Source: Achromobacter spanius
Lineage (GTDB): Bacteria; Pseudomonadota; Gammaproteobacteria; Burkholderiales; Burkholderiaceae_B
Direction of reading: 5' to 3'
NCBI RefSeq assembly: GCF_029637605.1
Contig: NZ_CP121261.1
Location: forward strand, 5,704,001-5,768,000
Length of the DNA: 64,000 bases
The notes under the pieces are model-generated. The model searched no databases and was not told the DNA's origin. It was given only the letters and a program-made list of their open reading frames with translations. Position numbers and translations under genes: made by a program. Below, piece after piece: positions 7,644 to 16,340 of the stretch. Positions within the stretch are counted from its first letter, which is position 1. Each line of letters opens with the position of its first letter.

Positions 7644-10439
7644 TCAAGGGATGTCGGGTTGAGTTTCGGGTTGAACGTCGGGCGGCGTTCCCAGCGGCAG
7701 GCTGAAGACGAATTGCGCGCCCGAGGCTTGGCCTGGGGCGTGTTCGACCCAGATGCGGCCGTGGTGGGCCTGGATGATGGCCTCGCACACCGCCAGGCCC
7801 AGGCCCACGCCAGGCGTGGCGGACTCGCGGTCGCCGCGTGTGAATTTTTCGAAGATGCGGCGTTCTGTGCCCGGCGCGACGCCAGGGCCGTTGTCGCACA
7901 CGGCCACGCGCATCATGCCGTCGTGAACCGCTGCGTGGATGTGCACGGTGCTGCCGGGGGGTGTGTACTTGGCCGCGTTTTCAAGCAGGTTGCACAGCAC
8001 GCGTTCGATCAGCACCCCATCGCACTCCACCAGCGGCAGGTTCGACAGGGGGGCCACGGTCACGCGGTGCGCGGCCAGGGGTTCGCGCATGGCGGCCAGC
8101 GACGCGCCGACCAGCTCTTCAATGGATTGCCATTCCAGGCGCAGCGGCGTGTCGTGGCTTTGCAGCCGCGCCATATCCAGCAGATTCACCACCAGCGCAT
8201 GCATGCGCTGTGCCTGGTCGCGCATGGCGCGGATGGTCTCCTGGACATCGTCGGGCAGCGATCCTGGCCGACGCGTCAGCGTGTCGGTCATGCCGACCAG
8301 GCTGGTGAGCGGTGTGCGCAGATCATGCGACACCGCCGCCAGCAGCGAGTTGCGCAGCCGTTCCGATTCCATGCTGACCAGCGCCTGCTGGGCCACCTCG
8401 ACGTAATGCAGTCGTTCCAAGGCAATGGCGATAAGCGTTGCGTAGGCTTCGATCTGGCGGCGTGCGTCGGGATGCGTGAACAGGCTGCGGCGGGGCGCGG
8501 CCAGGGCCAGCACGCCGCGTGTGCGCATCGGCGCCTTCAAGGGCAGATACAGCAGTTCGCTATTGGACAGCGTGGTGGTGCCCGCGCCGGCGGGCTGGCC
8601 GTGGTCATACACCCATTGGGCCAGCGCCGATTCCAGGGCCGGCATGTCGGCGGCGGGCGAGGCCAGCTTCAAGCGGTCGTCCAGGGCCAGGATATAAAGC
8701 GCGCAGCGCGAGCCGAAGGTTGCATGCACGAACGCGCCGGCCAGGGCCACGATCTGCTCGGGCAACAGCGCCGACGACAATTCGCGCGCGAACTCATACA
8801 GGCTGCGCGCGTCGGCTTCGCGCTTGACCGACACCTGCGCCTGCAGCCGCAACCCCGCCGTCAGTTGCCCGATCAACAGGCCCACGGCCAGCAGCACGGC
8901 GAACGTCAGCAGGTATTGCACGTCTGACACGGCAAACGAGGCCAGCGGCTGCACGAAGAAAAAGTCGAACAACCCGACGCTGACGACGGATGCCAGCGCG
9001 GCCGGACCGCGCCCATGGCGCAGCGCCACCGCTACCACCGCCAGCAGGAACAGCATGACGATGTTGGTCTGGTGCAGCGCGGGAAACGCCAGCATCGACA
9101 AGCCTGTGGCCGCCGCGCAATAGCAGAGCGCCCAGGCATAGCCCGGCCAGGGGCCGGCGCCACGGTCGTCGGCGTTGATGCGCGCGCCACGCCCCAGTGT
9201 CAGCGGGTCGCGCCCTGGCGGGGCGCTGGCGGGCAGCGAGGGGGCGCCCAGCCGGATGATGTCGATTTCGGGGCAGCCCGCGGCCAGCATGTCGGCAAAG
9301 CTGTGCCGGCGCCACAGCCAGCCCGGCGCGAGGGCGGCGGACAGCAATGCGGACAGCGACACGCGCAGGCGCTGCAAGCCGCTGGCGCGCGTACGGCCCA
9401 CGACGGCCTTGGTGATGTTGTGCCGGCGCACGTAGCGCACCACCGCATCGACCATGTCGCCGCCCGGCAGCGTTTCCGTGCGCGCGCCCAGGCTGTCCGC
9501 CAGCGCCAGGCTGCGTTGCATGCGGTCTTGCTCGGCTTGAGGCGTGGGCGCCGCGCGCGGCGTGTCGATGGTGACCACGTGCAGGTCGCATTCCAGTTGC
9601 TGGCTCAGGCGGTGGGCGCTGCGGATGATGTATTCGGCGTCGGCGTCCGACCCGATGCAGGCCACCACGGCTTCGCGCGTACGCCATACCGGTTCGATGG
9701 CGCGGTCGCGTCGATAGGCCTGCACGTCGTCGTCCACGTGGTCGGCGGTGCGGCGCAACGCCAGCTCGCGCAAGGCGATCAGGTTGCCTTTGCGAAAGAA
9801 ATTGCGCGTGGCGTGGCGGGCTTGTTCGGGCAGATAGACCTTGCCTTCTTTCAGCCGGCGCAGCAGTTCATCGGCCGACAGGTCCACCAGAATGACTTCG
9901 TCGGCGGTGTCGAAGACCTCGTCGGGCACGGTTTCCCAGACGCGTACGCCGGTGATGCTGCCCACTGCCTCGTTCAGGCTGTCCAGGTGCTGCACGTTCA
10001 GCGTGGTCCAGACGTCAATGCCCGCGGCCAGCAGTTCGTGGATGTCTTGCCAGCGCTTGGCGTGGCGCGAACCGGGCGCGTTGGAATGCGCCAGTTCGTC
10101 CACCAGCACCAGGCCGGGGCGCGCGGCCAACGCGCCGTCCAGGTCAAACTCTTTCAGCACGTGGCCTCGGTACGCCACGTCTTTCAGTGGCAGGGCCGCG
10201 ATGCCCTCCAGCAAGCTGGCCGTTTCGCGGCGGCCGTGGGTTTCGACGATGCCGGCCAGCACGTTCACGCCCTGGGCTGCTTGGGCGCGGGCAGCCACCA
10301 GCATGGCGTAGGTCTTGCCGACGCCGGCCGATGCGCCGAAGTACACGCGCAACTTGCCGCGCGCCGCCTCGCGCGCGGCGTCGTCCAGCGTTTTCAAAAG
10401 CGCGTCCGGATCGGGACGCTCGCCAGCAATGTCAGCCAT
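7644..10439 (-). CDS. kdpD: KdpD osmosensitive K+ sensor histidine kinase
   Basis: A 931-residue membrane kinase. The N-terminal KdpD domain has the Walker A-like GASAGVGKT (K42) and VDELAHSN, followed by a universal-stress-like domain (residues about 250-370). Four closely spaced transmembrane helices (about 430-520) come next, then a GAF-like region, a dimerisation domain with SHDLRTPLTS, and the ATPase with N (LLENAAKYTPPG) and G boxes (DNGPGV, GVGLGLAVC). Length and order match KdpD, which senses low K+ and phosphorylates KdpE. It lies between kdpC and kdpE on the same strand, 51 bp downstream of kdpC. Confidence 0.96.
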   Translation of the reverse strand: MADIAGERPDPDALLKTLDDAAREAARGKLRVYFGASAGVGKTYAMLVAARAQAAQGVNVLAGIVETHGRRETASLLEGIAALPLKDVAYRGHVLKEFDLDGALAARPGLVLVDELAHSNAPGSRHAKRWQDIHELLAAGIDVWTTLNVQHLDSLNEAVGSITGVRVWETVPDEVFDTADEVILVDLSADELLRRLKEGKVYLPEQARHATRNFFRKGNLIALRELALRRTADHVDDDVQAYRRDRAIEPVWRTREAVVACIGSDADAEYIIRSAHRLSQQLECDLHVVTIDTPRAAPTPQAEQDRMQRSLALADSLGARTETLPGGDMVDAVVRYVRRHNITKAVVGRTRASGLQRLRVSLSALLSAALAPGWLWRRHSFADMLAAGCPEIDIIRLGAPSLPASAPPGRDPLTLGRGARINADDRGAGPWPGYAWALCYCAAATGLSMLAFPALHQTNIVMLFLLAVVAVALRHGRGPAALASVVSVGLFDFFFVQPLASFAVSDVQYLLTFAVLLAVGLLIGQLTAGLRLQAQVSVKREADARSLYEFARELSSALLPEQIVALAGAFVHATFGSRCALYILALDDRLKLASPAADMPALESALAQWVYDHGQPAGAGTTTLSNSELLYLPLKAPMRTRGVLALAAPRRSLFTHPDARRQIEAYATLIAIALERLHYVEVAQQALVSMESERLRNSLLAAVSHDLRTPLTSLVGMTDTLTRRPGSLPDDVQETIRAMRDQAQRMHALVVNLLDMARLQSHDTPLRLEWQSIEELVGASLAAMREPLAAHRVTVAPLSNLPLVECDGVLIERVLCNLLENAAKYTPPGSTVHIHAAVHDGMMRVAVCDNGPGVAPGTERRIFEKFTRGDRESATPGVGLGLAVCEAIIQAHHGRIWVEHAPGQASGAQFVFSLPLGTPPDVQPETQPDIP

Positions 10440-10490
10440 GAACGCGCAAGAGTGGGGTGGGAAAGGCTGGCGATACTATACGCCGCGCCA

Positions 10491-11111
10491 TCATTGTGCC
10501 GGGTGCAATTTGTCCAGCGCCAGGTTCAGCGTCAACACATTGACAACCGGCTCACCCAATACGCCCAGCCAGGGCTTTTCGGTGTGGGCCTGGATCAGCG
10601 CATCCACCTGCGCGCGAGGCACATGGCGGGCGCGCGCCACCCGCGCGGCCTGGTAGTTGGCGGCGGCAGGGCTGATGCTGGGGTCCAGGCCACTGCCGGA
10701 GGCGGTGACCAGGTCCACCGGCACGGGCGTGGGGTTGTCGGGGTCTGCCGCTTTCAAGGCCGCGATGCGAGCCTGGATGGCCTCGGCCAACGCGGGGTTG
10801 CGCGGACCCAGGTTCGAACCGCCCGAGGCCGCGCCGTTGTACGGCATGGGCGCGGTGGCCGACGGCCGGCCCCAGAAGTACTGCGGCGCGGTGAACGACT
10901 GGCCGATGAGTGCCGACCCGACCACCTTGTCGCCTTGCCTGATCAGCGAGCCGGCCGCTTCGTGTGGGAACACCACGGCGGCCACGCCGCGCGTCAGAAA
11001 GGGGTAGGCCAGGCCAGTCACCAACGACAGCGCGGCGAATACGACCAGCGCGGGGCGCAGCACGCCGCCTTGGCGCACTTGGCCGGAGGGAGAGGTAGTG
11101 ATGGATTTCAT
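10491..11111 (-). CDS. kdpC: KdpC subunit of the K+-transporting ATPase
   Basis: A 206-residue subunit with a single N-terminal transmembrane helix (about residues 18-38, [20 protein letters not shown]) and a periplasmic domain. It contains the family motifs [26 protein letters not shown] and [14 protein letters not shown], and ends with [11 protein letters not shown]. KdpC is essential for assembly and activity of the KdpFABC complex. A ribosome site AAGGAA lies 8 bp upstream of the ATG. The gap to kdpB (114 bp) is unusually long for this operon because it carries a tandem repeat. Confidence 0.96.
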   Translation of the reverse strand: MKSITTSPSGQVRQGGVLRPALVVFAALSLVTGLAYPFLTRGVAAVVFPHEAAGSLIRQGDKVVGSALIGQSFTAPQYFWGRPSATAPMPYNGAASGGSNLGPRNPALAEAIQARIAALKAADPDNPTPVPVDLVTASGSGLDPSISPAAANYQAARVARARHVPRAQVDALIQAHTEKPWLGVLGEPVVNVLTLNLALDKLHPAQ

Positions 11112-11150
11112 GATGGATTCCTTGTTTGTAGGGAGAGGCGACGGCGGGAC

Positions 11151-11228
11151 TCAGGCTTGGCCAGGTCAGGCGCGGCCGGCTCAGGCGCGGCCGGCCTAGG
11201 CGCGGCCGGCCTAGGCGCGGCCGGCCTA
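11151..11228 (-). repeat. 15-bp tandem repeats duplicating the kdpB stop codon
   Basis: Near-identical units start at 11168, 11183, 11198 and 11213 (consensus AGGCGCGGCCGGCCT on the plus strand), with a decayed unit before them. Read in the kdpB frame, each period contributes a stop: TAG at 11228, 11213 and 11198, then TGA at 11183, 11168 and 11153. Confidence 0.92.
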
Positions 11229-13385
11229 GGCCCACCCCAGCGCGGTCAGCACCATGTCGACCAGCTTGATGCCGACGAACGGCACCAGCAGACCGCCCAG
11301 CCCGTAGATCAGCAGGTTGCGGCGCAGCAGCACCGATGCGCCCAACGGCCGGTAGCGCACACCCTTGAGCGCCAGCGGAATCAGCACCACGATGATCAGC
11401 GCGTTGAAGATCACCGCCGACAGGATGGCCGAGGCGGGCGTCGTCAGGTGCATGATGTTCAGCACGTTCAACTGCGGGAAGACGGTGGCGAAGGCGGCGG
11501 GGATGATGGCGAAGTACTTGGCCACGTCGTTGGCCACGCTGAACGTGGTCAGCGCGCCGCGCGTCATCAGCATCTGCTTGCCGATCTCGACGATCTCGAT
11601 CAGCTTGGTGGGGTTGGAGTCCAGGTCCACCATGTTGCCCGCTTCCTTGGCGGCCTGCGTGCCCGAGTTCATCGCCACGGCTACGTCCGCCTGCGCCAGC
11701 GCGGGGGCGTCGTTGGTGCCGTCGCCCGTCATCGCCACCAGGCGGCCTTCGGCCTGGTAGGCGCGAATCAATTGCAGCTTGGCTTCGGGCGTGGCCTCGG
11801 CCAGGAAGTCGTCCACGCCGGCTTCGGCCGCGATGGAAGCGGCGGTCAGCTTGTTGTCGCCGGTGATCATCACGGTCTTGATGCCCATGCGGCGCAGTTC
11901 GGCAAAGCGCGTCTGAATGCCGGGTTTGACGATGTCTTTCAGTTCCACCACGCCCAGCGCGCGGTTGCCGTCGCTGACCAGTAGCGGCGTGCTGCCGCGC
12001 CGCGCCACGTCTTCGGCCTGATGCAACACGGCGTCGGGCACGCTGGCGGCCAGCGCCTTGAGCCAGGACTGCACGGCGTCGACCGCGCCTTTGCGGATCA
12101 TGCGTTCGCCCAGGTTCACGCCGCTCATGCGGGATTGCGCGGTGAAGGGAACGAACTCGGCGTCTTCAACACGCGCGGCCGGAGCATGGGTGGTCTTGTC
12201 GGCCAGCGCCACGATGCTGCGGCCTTCCGGTGTTTCGTCGGCCATGGAGGCCAGGCGAGCCGCGTCAGCCAATTCACGCGCCGATACGCCCGGCGCGGGC
12301 AGGAACGTGGATGCCTGGCGGTTGCCGAAAGTGATGGTGCCGGTCTTGTCCAGCAGCAGCACGTCCACGTCGCCGGCCGCTTCGACCGCGCGGCCGGACG
12401 TGGCGATGACGTTGGCGCTCATCATGCGGCTCATGCCCGCCACGCCGATGGCCGACAGCAGGCCGCCGATGGTGGTCGGGATCAGGCAGACCAGCAGCGC
12501 CACCAGTACCGTCACCGTGACCACCGCGCCGCCACCCGCCGCGGTGACCGCGTAGATGGAGAACGGCATCAGCGTCACGACCACCAGCAGGAACACCACG
12601 GTCAGCCCGACCAGCAAAATGGTCAGCGCGAGTTCGTTGGGTGTCTTCTGGCGCTTGGCGCCTTCCACCATCGAGATCATGCGGTCCAGGAAGCTTTCGC
12701 CGGGGTCGGCCGCGATGCGCACGAAGATCCAGTCGGACAGCACCCGGGTGCCGCCCGTGACGGACGAGAAGTCGCCGCCCGACTCACGGATGACGGGCGC
12801 GGATTCCCCGGTGATGGCGCTTTCATCCACGGAAGCGACGCCGGCGATGACCTGGCCGTCGCCGGGGATGGTGTCGCCCGCTTCGACCAGCACCACGTCA
12901 TTGCGCCGCAGCAGTCCCGAGGCTTGGCTCGACGCCTGGCCGCGCCATTGGTCCGGGTGCGCATCGCGGACATCCACGTCGCGAAAGCCCTTGAGCAAAC
13001 GCGCGTTGATGGTGGTGCGCAAACCGCGCAGGGTCGCGGCCTGCTGTTTGCCACGGCCTTCGGCCAGTGCTTCGGCGAAATTGGCGAACAGCACCGTGAA
13101 CCACAGCCATACGGCGATGGCCAGGATGAAGCCCGCCGGGGCTTCGGCCTGGCCGCGCAGGGCCATGACCCACAGCACGGTGGTCAGGATGCTGCCCACG
13201 TACACGACGAACATCACTGGGTTCTTCAACTGCGCGGCGGGCGACAGCTTGCGCAGGCTGTCCAGCAGGGCGGGCGCGACCAGCGAGCGGGACCACATGC
13301 CGAAGGGGCGCTCTTCCAGGGTGACCGCGGGGGCGTGGGCGGCGGCGCCGCCTGCGCTTGAGGTTGGCATTTCAATCTTGGCCAT
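11226..13385 (-). CDS. kdpB: KdpB catalytic P-type ATPase subunit
   Basis: A 719-residue P-type ATPase that powers K+ uptake through KdpA. TGES lies in the actuator domain, the phosphorylated aspartate is D346 in [13 protein letters not shown], and [17 protein letters not shown] and the final transmembrane helices are intact. The N-terminus ([10 protein letters not shown]) is about 30 residues longer than in the E. coli protein. I start at 13385, because the further upstream in-frame extension reads through the kdpA-kdpB gap. The stop codon is the first of six in-frame stops spaced 15 nt apart. It is 22 bp downstream of kdpA. Confidence 0.97.
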   Translation of the reverse strand: MAKIEMPTSSAGGAAAHAPAVTLEERPFGMWSRSLVAPALLDSLRKLSPAAQLKNPVMFVVYVGSILTTVLWVMALRGQAEAPAGFILAIAVWLWFTVLFANFAEALAEGRGKQQAATLRGLRTTINARLLKGFRDVDVRDAHPDQWRGQASSQASGLLRRNDVVLVEAGDTIPGDGQVIAGVASVDESAITGESAPVIRESGGDFSSVTGGTRVLSDWIFVRIAADPGESFLDRMISMVEGAKRQKTPNELALTILLVGLTVVFLLVVVTLMPFSIYAVTAAGGGAVVTVTVLVALLVCLIPTTIGGLLSAIGVAGMSRMMSANVIATSGRAVEAAGDVDVLLLDKTGTITFGNRQASTFLPAPGVSARELADAARLASMADETPEGRSIVALADKTTHAPAARVEDAEFVPFTAQSRMSGVNLGERMIRKGAVDAVQSWLKALAASVPDAVLHQAEDVARRGSTPLLVSDGNRALGVVELKDIVKPGIQTRFAELRRMGIKTVMITGDNKLTAASIAAEAGVDDFLAEATPEAKLQLIRAYQAEGRLVAMTGDGTNDAPALAQADVAVAMNSGTQAAKEAGNMVDLDSNPTKLIEIVEIGKQMLMTRGALTTFSVANDVAKYFAIIPAAFATVFPQLNVLNIMHLTTPASAILSAVIFNALIIVVLIPLALKGVRYRPLGASVLLRRNLLIYGLGGLLVPFVGIKLVDMVLTALGWA

Positions 13386-13407
13386 GTTGTTTCCTAGCCT
13401 GTTGTAT

Positions 13408-15204
13408 TCAGGGTTGCAGGTGTTCGGCGACCGGCCCCAGGGCCAGCGCGGGCACATACGTCAGCGCGCCCACCAGCAGCACCGCGCCGATCAGCAGCAC
13501 CACAAAGAGGGGGCCGGTAGTGGGCATGCTGCCGGGGCCAGCGGGCAGGCGCCGTTTGGCCGCCAGCGAGCCAGCCATGGCCAGCACCGCGACAATCACG
13601 GCGAAGCGGCCGAACCACATGGCGATGCCCAGCAGCACGTTGTAGAACGGCGTATTCGCGGACAGCCCGGCAAACGCGCTGCCGTTGTTGTTGGCCGCCG
13701 AGGACAGCGCATACAGAATTTCCGAGAAGCCGTGGATGCCCGGATTCAGCACACCGGCCTGTCCGGCCGACACGGAGACGGCCAGCGCGGTGCCGCCCAG
13801 CACCAGCAAGGGCGTGGCCAGGATGATGATGGACACCATCTTCATGTCGTAGGCTTCGATCTTCTTGCCCAGGTATTCCGGGGTGCGGCCGATCATCAGG
13901 CCGGCGATAAAGACCGCCAGCACCGCAAAGGCCAGCATGCCGTACAGCCCGGAGCCCACGCCGCCGTAGACCACTTCGCCCAACTGCATTTGCAGCATCG
14001 GCGGCAGCCCGCCCATGGCGCTGAATGAGTCATGCATGCCGTTCACGGCGCCGCAGGACGCGGCCGTGGTGATGATGGCAAAGAGCGAGGTGGCCGCGAT
14101 GCCGAAGCGCGATTCCTTGCCTTCCATGTTGCCGCCCGGTGTCAACGCGCTAAGCGCGCTGCCGGCGCCTGCCTGCGCGGCCATGGGGTTGGGCTGCTGT
14201 TCGAAATAGGCGGTAGTCAGCGCGAAGACGGCGAACAGCACCGTCATGGCCGCCAGGATGGCGATGCCCTGGCGACGGCTGCCGACCATTTCTCCGAACG
14301 CAAAGCAGAGCGCGGCGGGAATCGCCAGTATGGCCAGCATCTGCAGGAAGTTCGACAGCGGCGTGGGATTCTCGAACGGATGCGCCGAGTTTGTATTGAA
14401 GAAGCCGCCGCCGTTGGTGCCCAGCAGCTTGATGGCTTCCTGCGAGGCCACGGGGCCCATCGCGAGCGTCTGCGTCGAGGTGGTCACGGGATCCATCACG
14501 GGCTGGCCGGCGGCATCAAGCACGGGCTGGCCGTCCGCGTTCATGCGCGGCTGCTCGTAGTGCAGGGCTTGAACGGTCTGCACGTCTTGATACGGGCTGA
14601 AGTTCTGGATGACGCCCTGGCTCACCAGAGCAAGCGCCAGCACGAAGGACAGCGGCAGCAGCACATACATCGTGCAGCGGACCATATCCGCCCAGAAGTT
14701 GCCGATCGTGGCCGAGCTGTGACGCGACAGGCCGCGTATCAGCGCGAACAGCACGGCGATGCCGGTGGCGGCCGATACGAAGTTCTGCACCGTCAGCGCC
14801 AGCATCTGCGTCAGGTAGCTCATCGTGGTTTCGCCGCCGTAGCCTTGCCAGTTGGTGTTGGTGACAAAGCTGATGGCGGTGTTGAGCGCGGAATCGGGAG
14901 TGACGGCACCCATGGCGGCGGGATTCAGCGGCAGCATGCCCTGGAAGCGTTGCAGGCCATAGACCATCGCGACGCCGATCAGGTTGAAGGCCAGCACTGC
15001 CACGGCATAGCGCTTCCAGCCCATTTCAGCCTGCGGGTCGATGCCCGCAAGCCGATAAATACCGCGTTCCAATGGGCGGCCCCAGGCGGTCAGCCTGGAC
15101 TGGCCGTTTTCCATGGCAATGCGGATGTAGCGCCCCAGCAGCGGCGCAATCGCAAGCAGGACCGCCAGGTACAGGACCAGCAGTCCGATGAATTCGGCGG
15201 TCAT
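13408..15204 (-). CDS. kdpA: KdpA K+-binding and translocating subunit
   Basis: A 598-residue membrane channel-like subunit related to Trk/Ktr transporters, with about ten transmembrane segments. Its four degenerate selectivity-filter regions are visible, for example [40 protein letters not shown] and [13 protein letters not shown]. The start ATG overlaps the kdpF stop by one base (TGATG), so the two are translationally coupled. Length is slightly above the E. coli subunit, with loop insertions around residues 205-230. Confidence 0.97.
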   Translation of the reverse strand: MTAEFIGLLVLYLAVLLAIAPLLGRYIRIAMENGQSRLTAWGRPLERGIYRLAGIDPQAEMGWKRYAVAVLAFNLIGVAMVYGLQRFQGMLPLNPAAMGAVTPDSALNTAISFVTNTNWQGYGGETTMSYLTQMLALTVQNFVSAATGIAVLFALIRGLSRHSSATIGNFWADMVRCTMYVLLPLSFVLALALVSQGVIQNFSPYQDVQTVQALHYEQPRMNADGQPVLDAAGQPVMDPVTTSTQTLAMGPVASQEAIKLLGTNGGGFFNTNSAHPFENPTPLSNFLQMLAILAIPAALCFAFGEMVGSRRQGIAILAAMTVLFAVFALTTAYFEQQPNPMAAQAGAGSALSALTPGGNMEGKESRFGIAATSLFAIITTAASCGAVNGMHDSFSAMGGLPPMLQMQLGEVVYGGVGSGLYGMLAFAVLAVFIAGLMIGRTPEYLGKKIEAYDMKMVSIIILATPLLVLGGTALAVSVSAGQAGVLNPGIHGFSEILYALSSAANNNGSAFAGLSANTPFYNVLLGIAMWFGRFAVIVAVLAMAGSLAAKRRLPAGPGSMPTTGPLFVVLLIGAVLLVGALTYVPALALGPVAEHLQP

Positions 15205-15293
15205 CAGAATTTCTCCGGTTTGAACAGCGCCACCAGCAGGTAGACGAACAGCGCGGCGGCCGTCAGGCCGCTGAATGCATAGAGCCAGTTCAT
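15204..15293 (-). CDS. kdpF: KdpF small stabilising subunit
   Basis: A 29-residue single-helix peptide beginning [10 protein letters not shown] and ending [10 protein letters not shown]. The hydrophobic centre and the terminal F-K-P-E-x-F are the KdpF signature. KdpF stabilises the KdpABC complex in the membrane. Its ATG overlaps the stop of a preceding small ORF (ATGA), and its own stop overlaps the kdpA start, so all three are coupled. Confidence 0.93.
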   Translation of the reverse strand: MNWLYAFSGLTAAALFVYLLVALFKPEKF

Positions 15294-15388
15294 GACGGCT
15301 CTCCCGACGACAAGCCGGCGCAGAACCGCAGCAGGCCGAATGTCAGCCCGGCCATGACGGCGAAGGCGGCGATATAGATGGCATCCAC
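15290..15388 (-). CDS. 32-residue membrane peptide upstream of kdpF (unknown)
   Basis: A GTG-started ORF (GTG at 15388-15386) with a strong ribosome site, GGGAGG, 6 bp upstream. It encodes a mostly hydrophobic 32-residue peptide, [20 protein letters not shown] followed by [12 protein letters not shown], predicted to span the membrane once. Its stop overlaps the kdpF ATG as ATGA. A small inverted repeat GGGAGC-GAT-GCTCCC (15401-15415) lies just ahead of the ribosome site. Position, coupling and a membrane helix suggest an accessory Kdp subunit or a translational leader that opens kdpF. I know of no assigned function. Confidence 0.7.
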   Translation of the reverse strand: MDAIYIAAFAVMAGLTFGLLRFCAGLSSGEPS

Positions 15389-15830
15389 GTTTTTCCTCCC
15401 GGGAGCGATGCTCCCTTCGAACGACGGGCCTGCGCGGCAAAAGCGGATGCGCGCCGGGCAGGCCAGGTGACCAATGCAGGACACCGGCAGGTTACGGAGC
15501 GGGGGGTAAAAACGGGGTATAGCTTCGGGGGCGGCGCGTAAACAAGAAATAAACGCCGCCGGCGGCAAGGCGGCCACCGGTGATGAGCGGCCGCGTGCAT
15601 GCCTGGCACGCCGCGCCCGATTCCGGGCATGGCGCGGTGGCAAGCGTCATATTCCGGGACGGGCGAGATTCCTGAATTCGGCTCAATTTCGGGATTTCAG
15701 CCGCAAAATCCCAATATTTAGAACTTTGCAGTCGTTCGGCACCAACATGGGGCAGGAAATATGTAAATGAATGCTCCGTCTTAGGGCATTCCCCTAGTGT
15801 GACAATCCCGCACATGGTGCAGAATCTCTT

Positions 15831-15864
15831 CCCATGCAGGTGAGGAGACAAAGCCCTGCATGGG
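15831..15864. repeat. 10-bp perfect inverted repeat
   Basis: CCCATGCAGG (15831-15840) and CCTGCATGGG (15855-15864) flank a 14-nt loop. No T tract follows on the plus strand, so it is not a classical terminator. It could be an RNA hairpin in a long leader or a protein-binding site. Confidence 0.7.
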
Positions 15865-15925
15865 CAAATACCGGCGGCACCGGTACATAAAAAAAGTAAA
15901 GCAGTACTCAAAAAAAGCAAAACGC

Positions 15926-15959
15926 ACAACGGCTGGCACCAGGCAGTGCCAGCCGTTGT
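15926..15959. repeat. 14-bp perfect inverted repeat with 6-nt loop
   Basis: ACAACGGCTGGCAC (15926-15939) and GTGCCAGCCGTTGT (15946-15959) form a perfect stem. On the minus strand it is followed by GCGTTTTGCTTTTTTT, which has terminator form for leftward transcription, yet no leftward gene lies to its right. It may protect against antisense reading or mark an unrecognised leftward RNA. Confidence 0.75.
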
Positions 15960-15965
15960 CGCATA

Positions 15966-16036
15966 AAAAGCCTGAATTTCTTCCGCAAGGGCTTTTCAGA
16001 CGCAGCGTTTCGCGCTATCCAGGTAGGGTCTGAAAA
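15966..16036 (+). promoter_or_regulatory. mutually exclusive hairpin pair upstream of the symporter operon
   Basis: Hairpin 1 pairs AAAAGCC (15966-15972) with GGCTTTT (15990-15996). Hairpin 2 pairs TTTTCAGAC (15993-16001) with GTCTGAAAA (16028-16036). They share bases 15993-15996, so both cannot form together. Hairpin 2 ends 10 nt before the ATG at 16047, where no ordinary ribosome site is visible. A structure-controlled leader is inferred. Confidence 0.45.
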
Positions 16037-16046
16037 CATCCTAGCC

Positions 16047-16340
16047 ATGCCGAAATCCCGCGCACCTCTTCCTGTTACCACCCCGACTCCCTATTGGCGC
16101 CGCAACTTGCGGCTGATCCTGTTGCTGCTTGCCGTCTGGGCGGCGCTGACGTTCGTGCCCACTTTCTTCGCGCGCCGCCTCAGCTTTGATTTCATCGGCT
16201 GGCCGTTCGCCTTCTGGATGGCGGCTTATGGCGCACCGCTGGCTTATCTGATCATCATTGGTATCTACGCCCGGATCATGAACAGCGCCGATGAGGTGGC
16301 CGAAGAGTCGTCCATCGACAATGCCGGGGGAGAGCGCTGA
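16047..16340 (+). CDS. DUF4212 protein, small subunit of sodium/solute symporter
   Basis: A 97-residue protein with two transmembrane helices (about residues 24-44 and 56-80). It contains YWRRNLRLILLLLAVWA, F-x-P-x-FFAR and the FIGWPFAFWMAAYGAPLAYL segment that is typical of DUF4212. Members of this family are encoded directly upstream of large sodium:solute symporters of the VC_2705 type and are thought to act as their small subunit. Here its last base is shared with the first base of the symporter gene, which supports coupled production. Confidence 0.92.
   Translation: MPKSRAPLPVTTPTPYWRRNLRLILLLLAVWAALTFVPTFFARRLSFDFIGWPFAFWMAAYGAPLAYLIIIGIYARIMNSADEVAEESSIDNAGGER

Larger units (their letters stand above)
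15389..16046. other. 658-bp intergenic region between kdp and the symporter operon
   Basis: This is the divergent control region for the kdp operon (left) and the DUF4212/symporter pair (right). No convincing ORF is present. It contains three or four inverted repeats toward the symporter side, at 15831-15864, 15926-15959, 15966-15996 and 15993-16036, separated by A-rich runs around 15886-15925. The kdp-proximal part (15416-15650) shows no recognisable operator to me. Confidence 0.7.

Noticed and set aside
9015..11984. A 989-codon plus-strand open frame opposite kdpD, kdpC and kdpB
   Set aside because: A GC-rich antisense shadow, His/Arg/Gln/Gly-rich without domains; the minus-strand genes are unmistakable.
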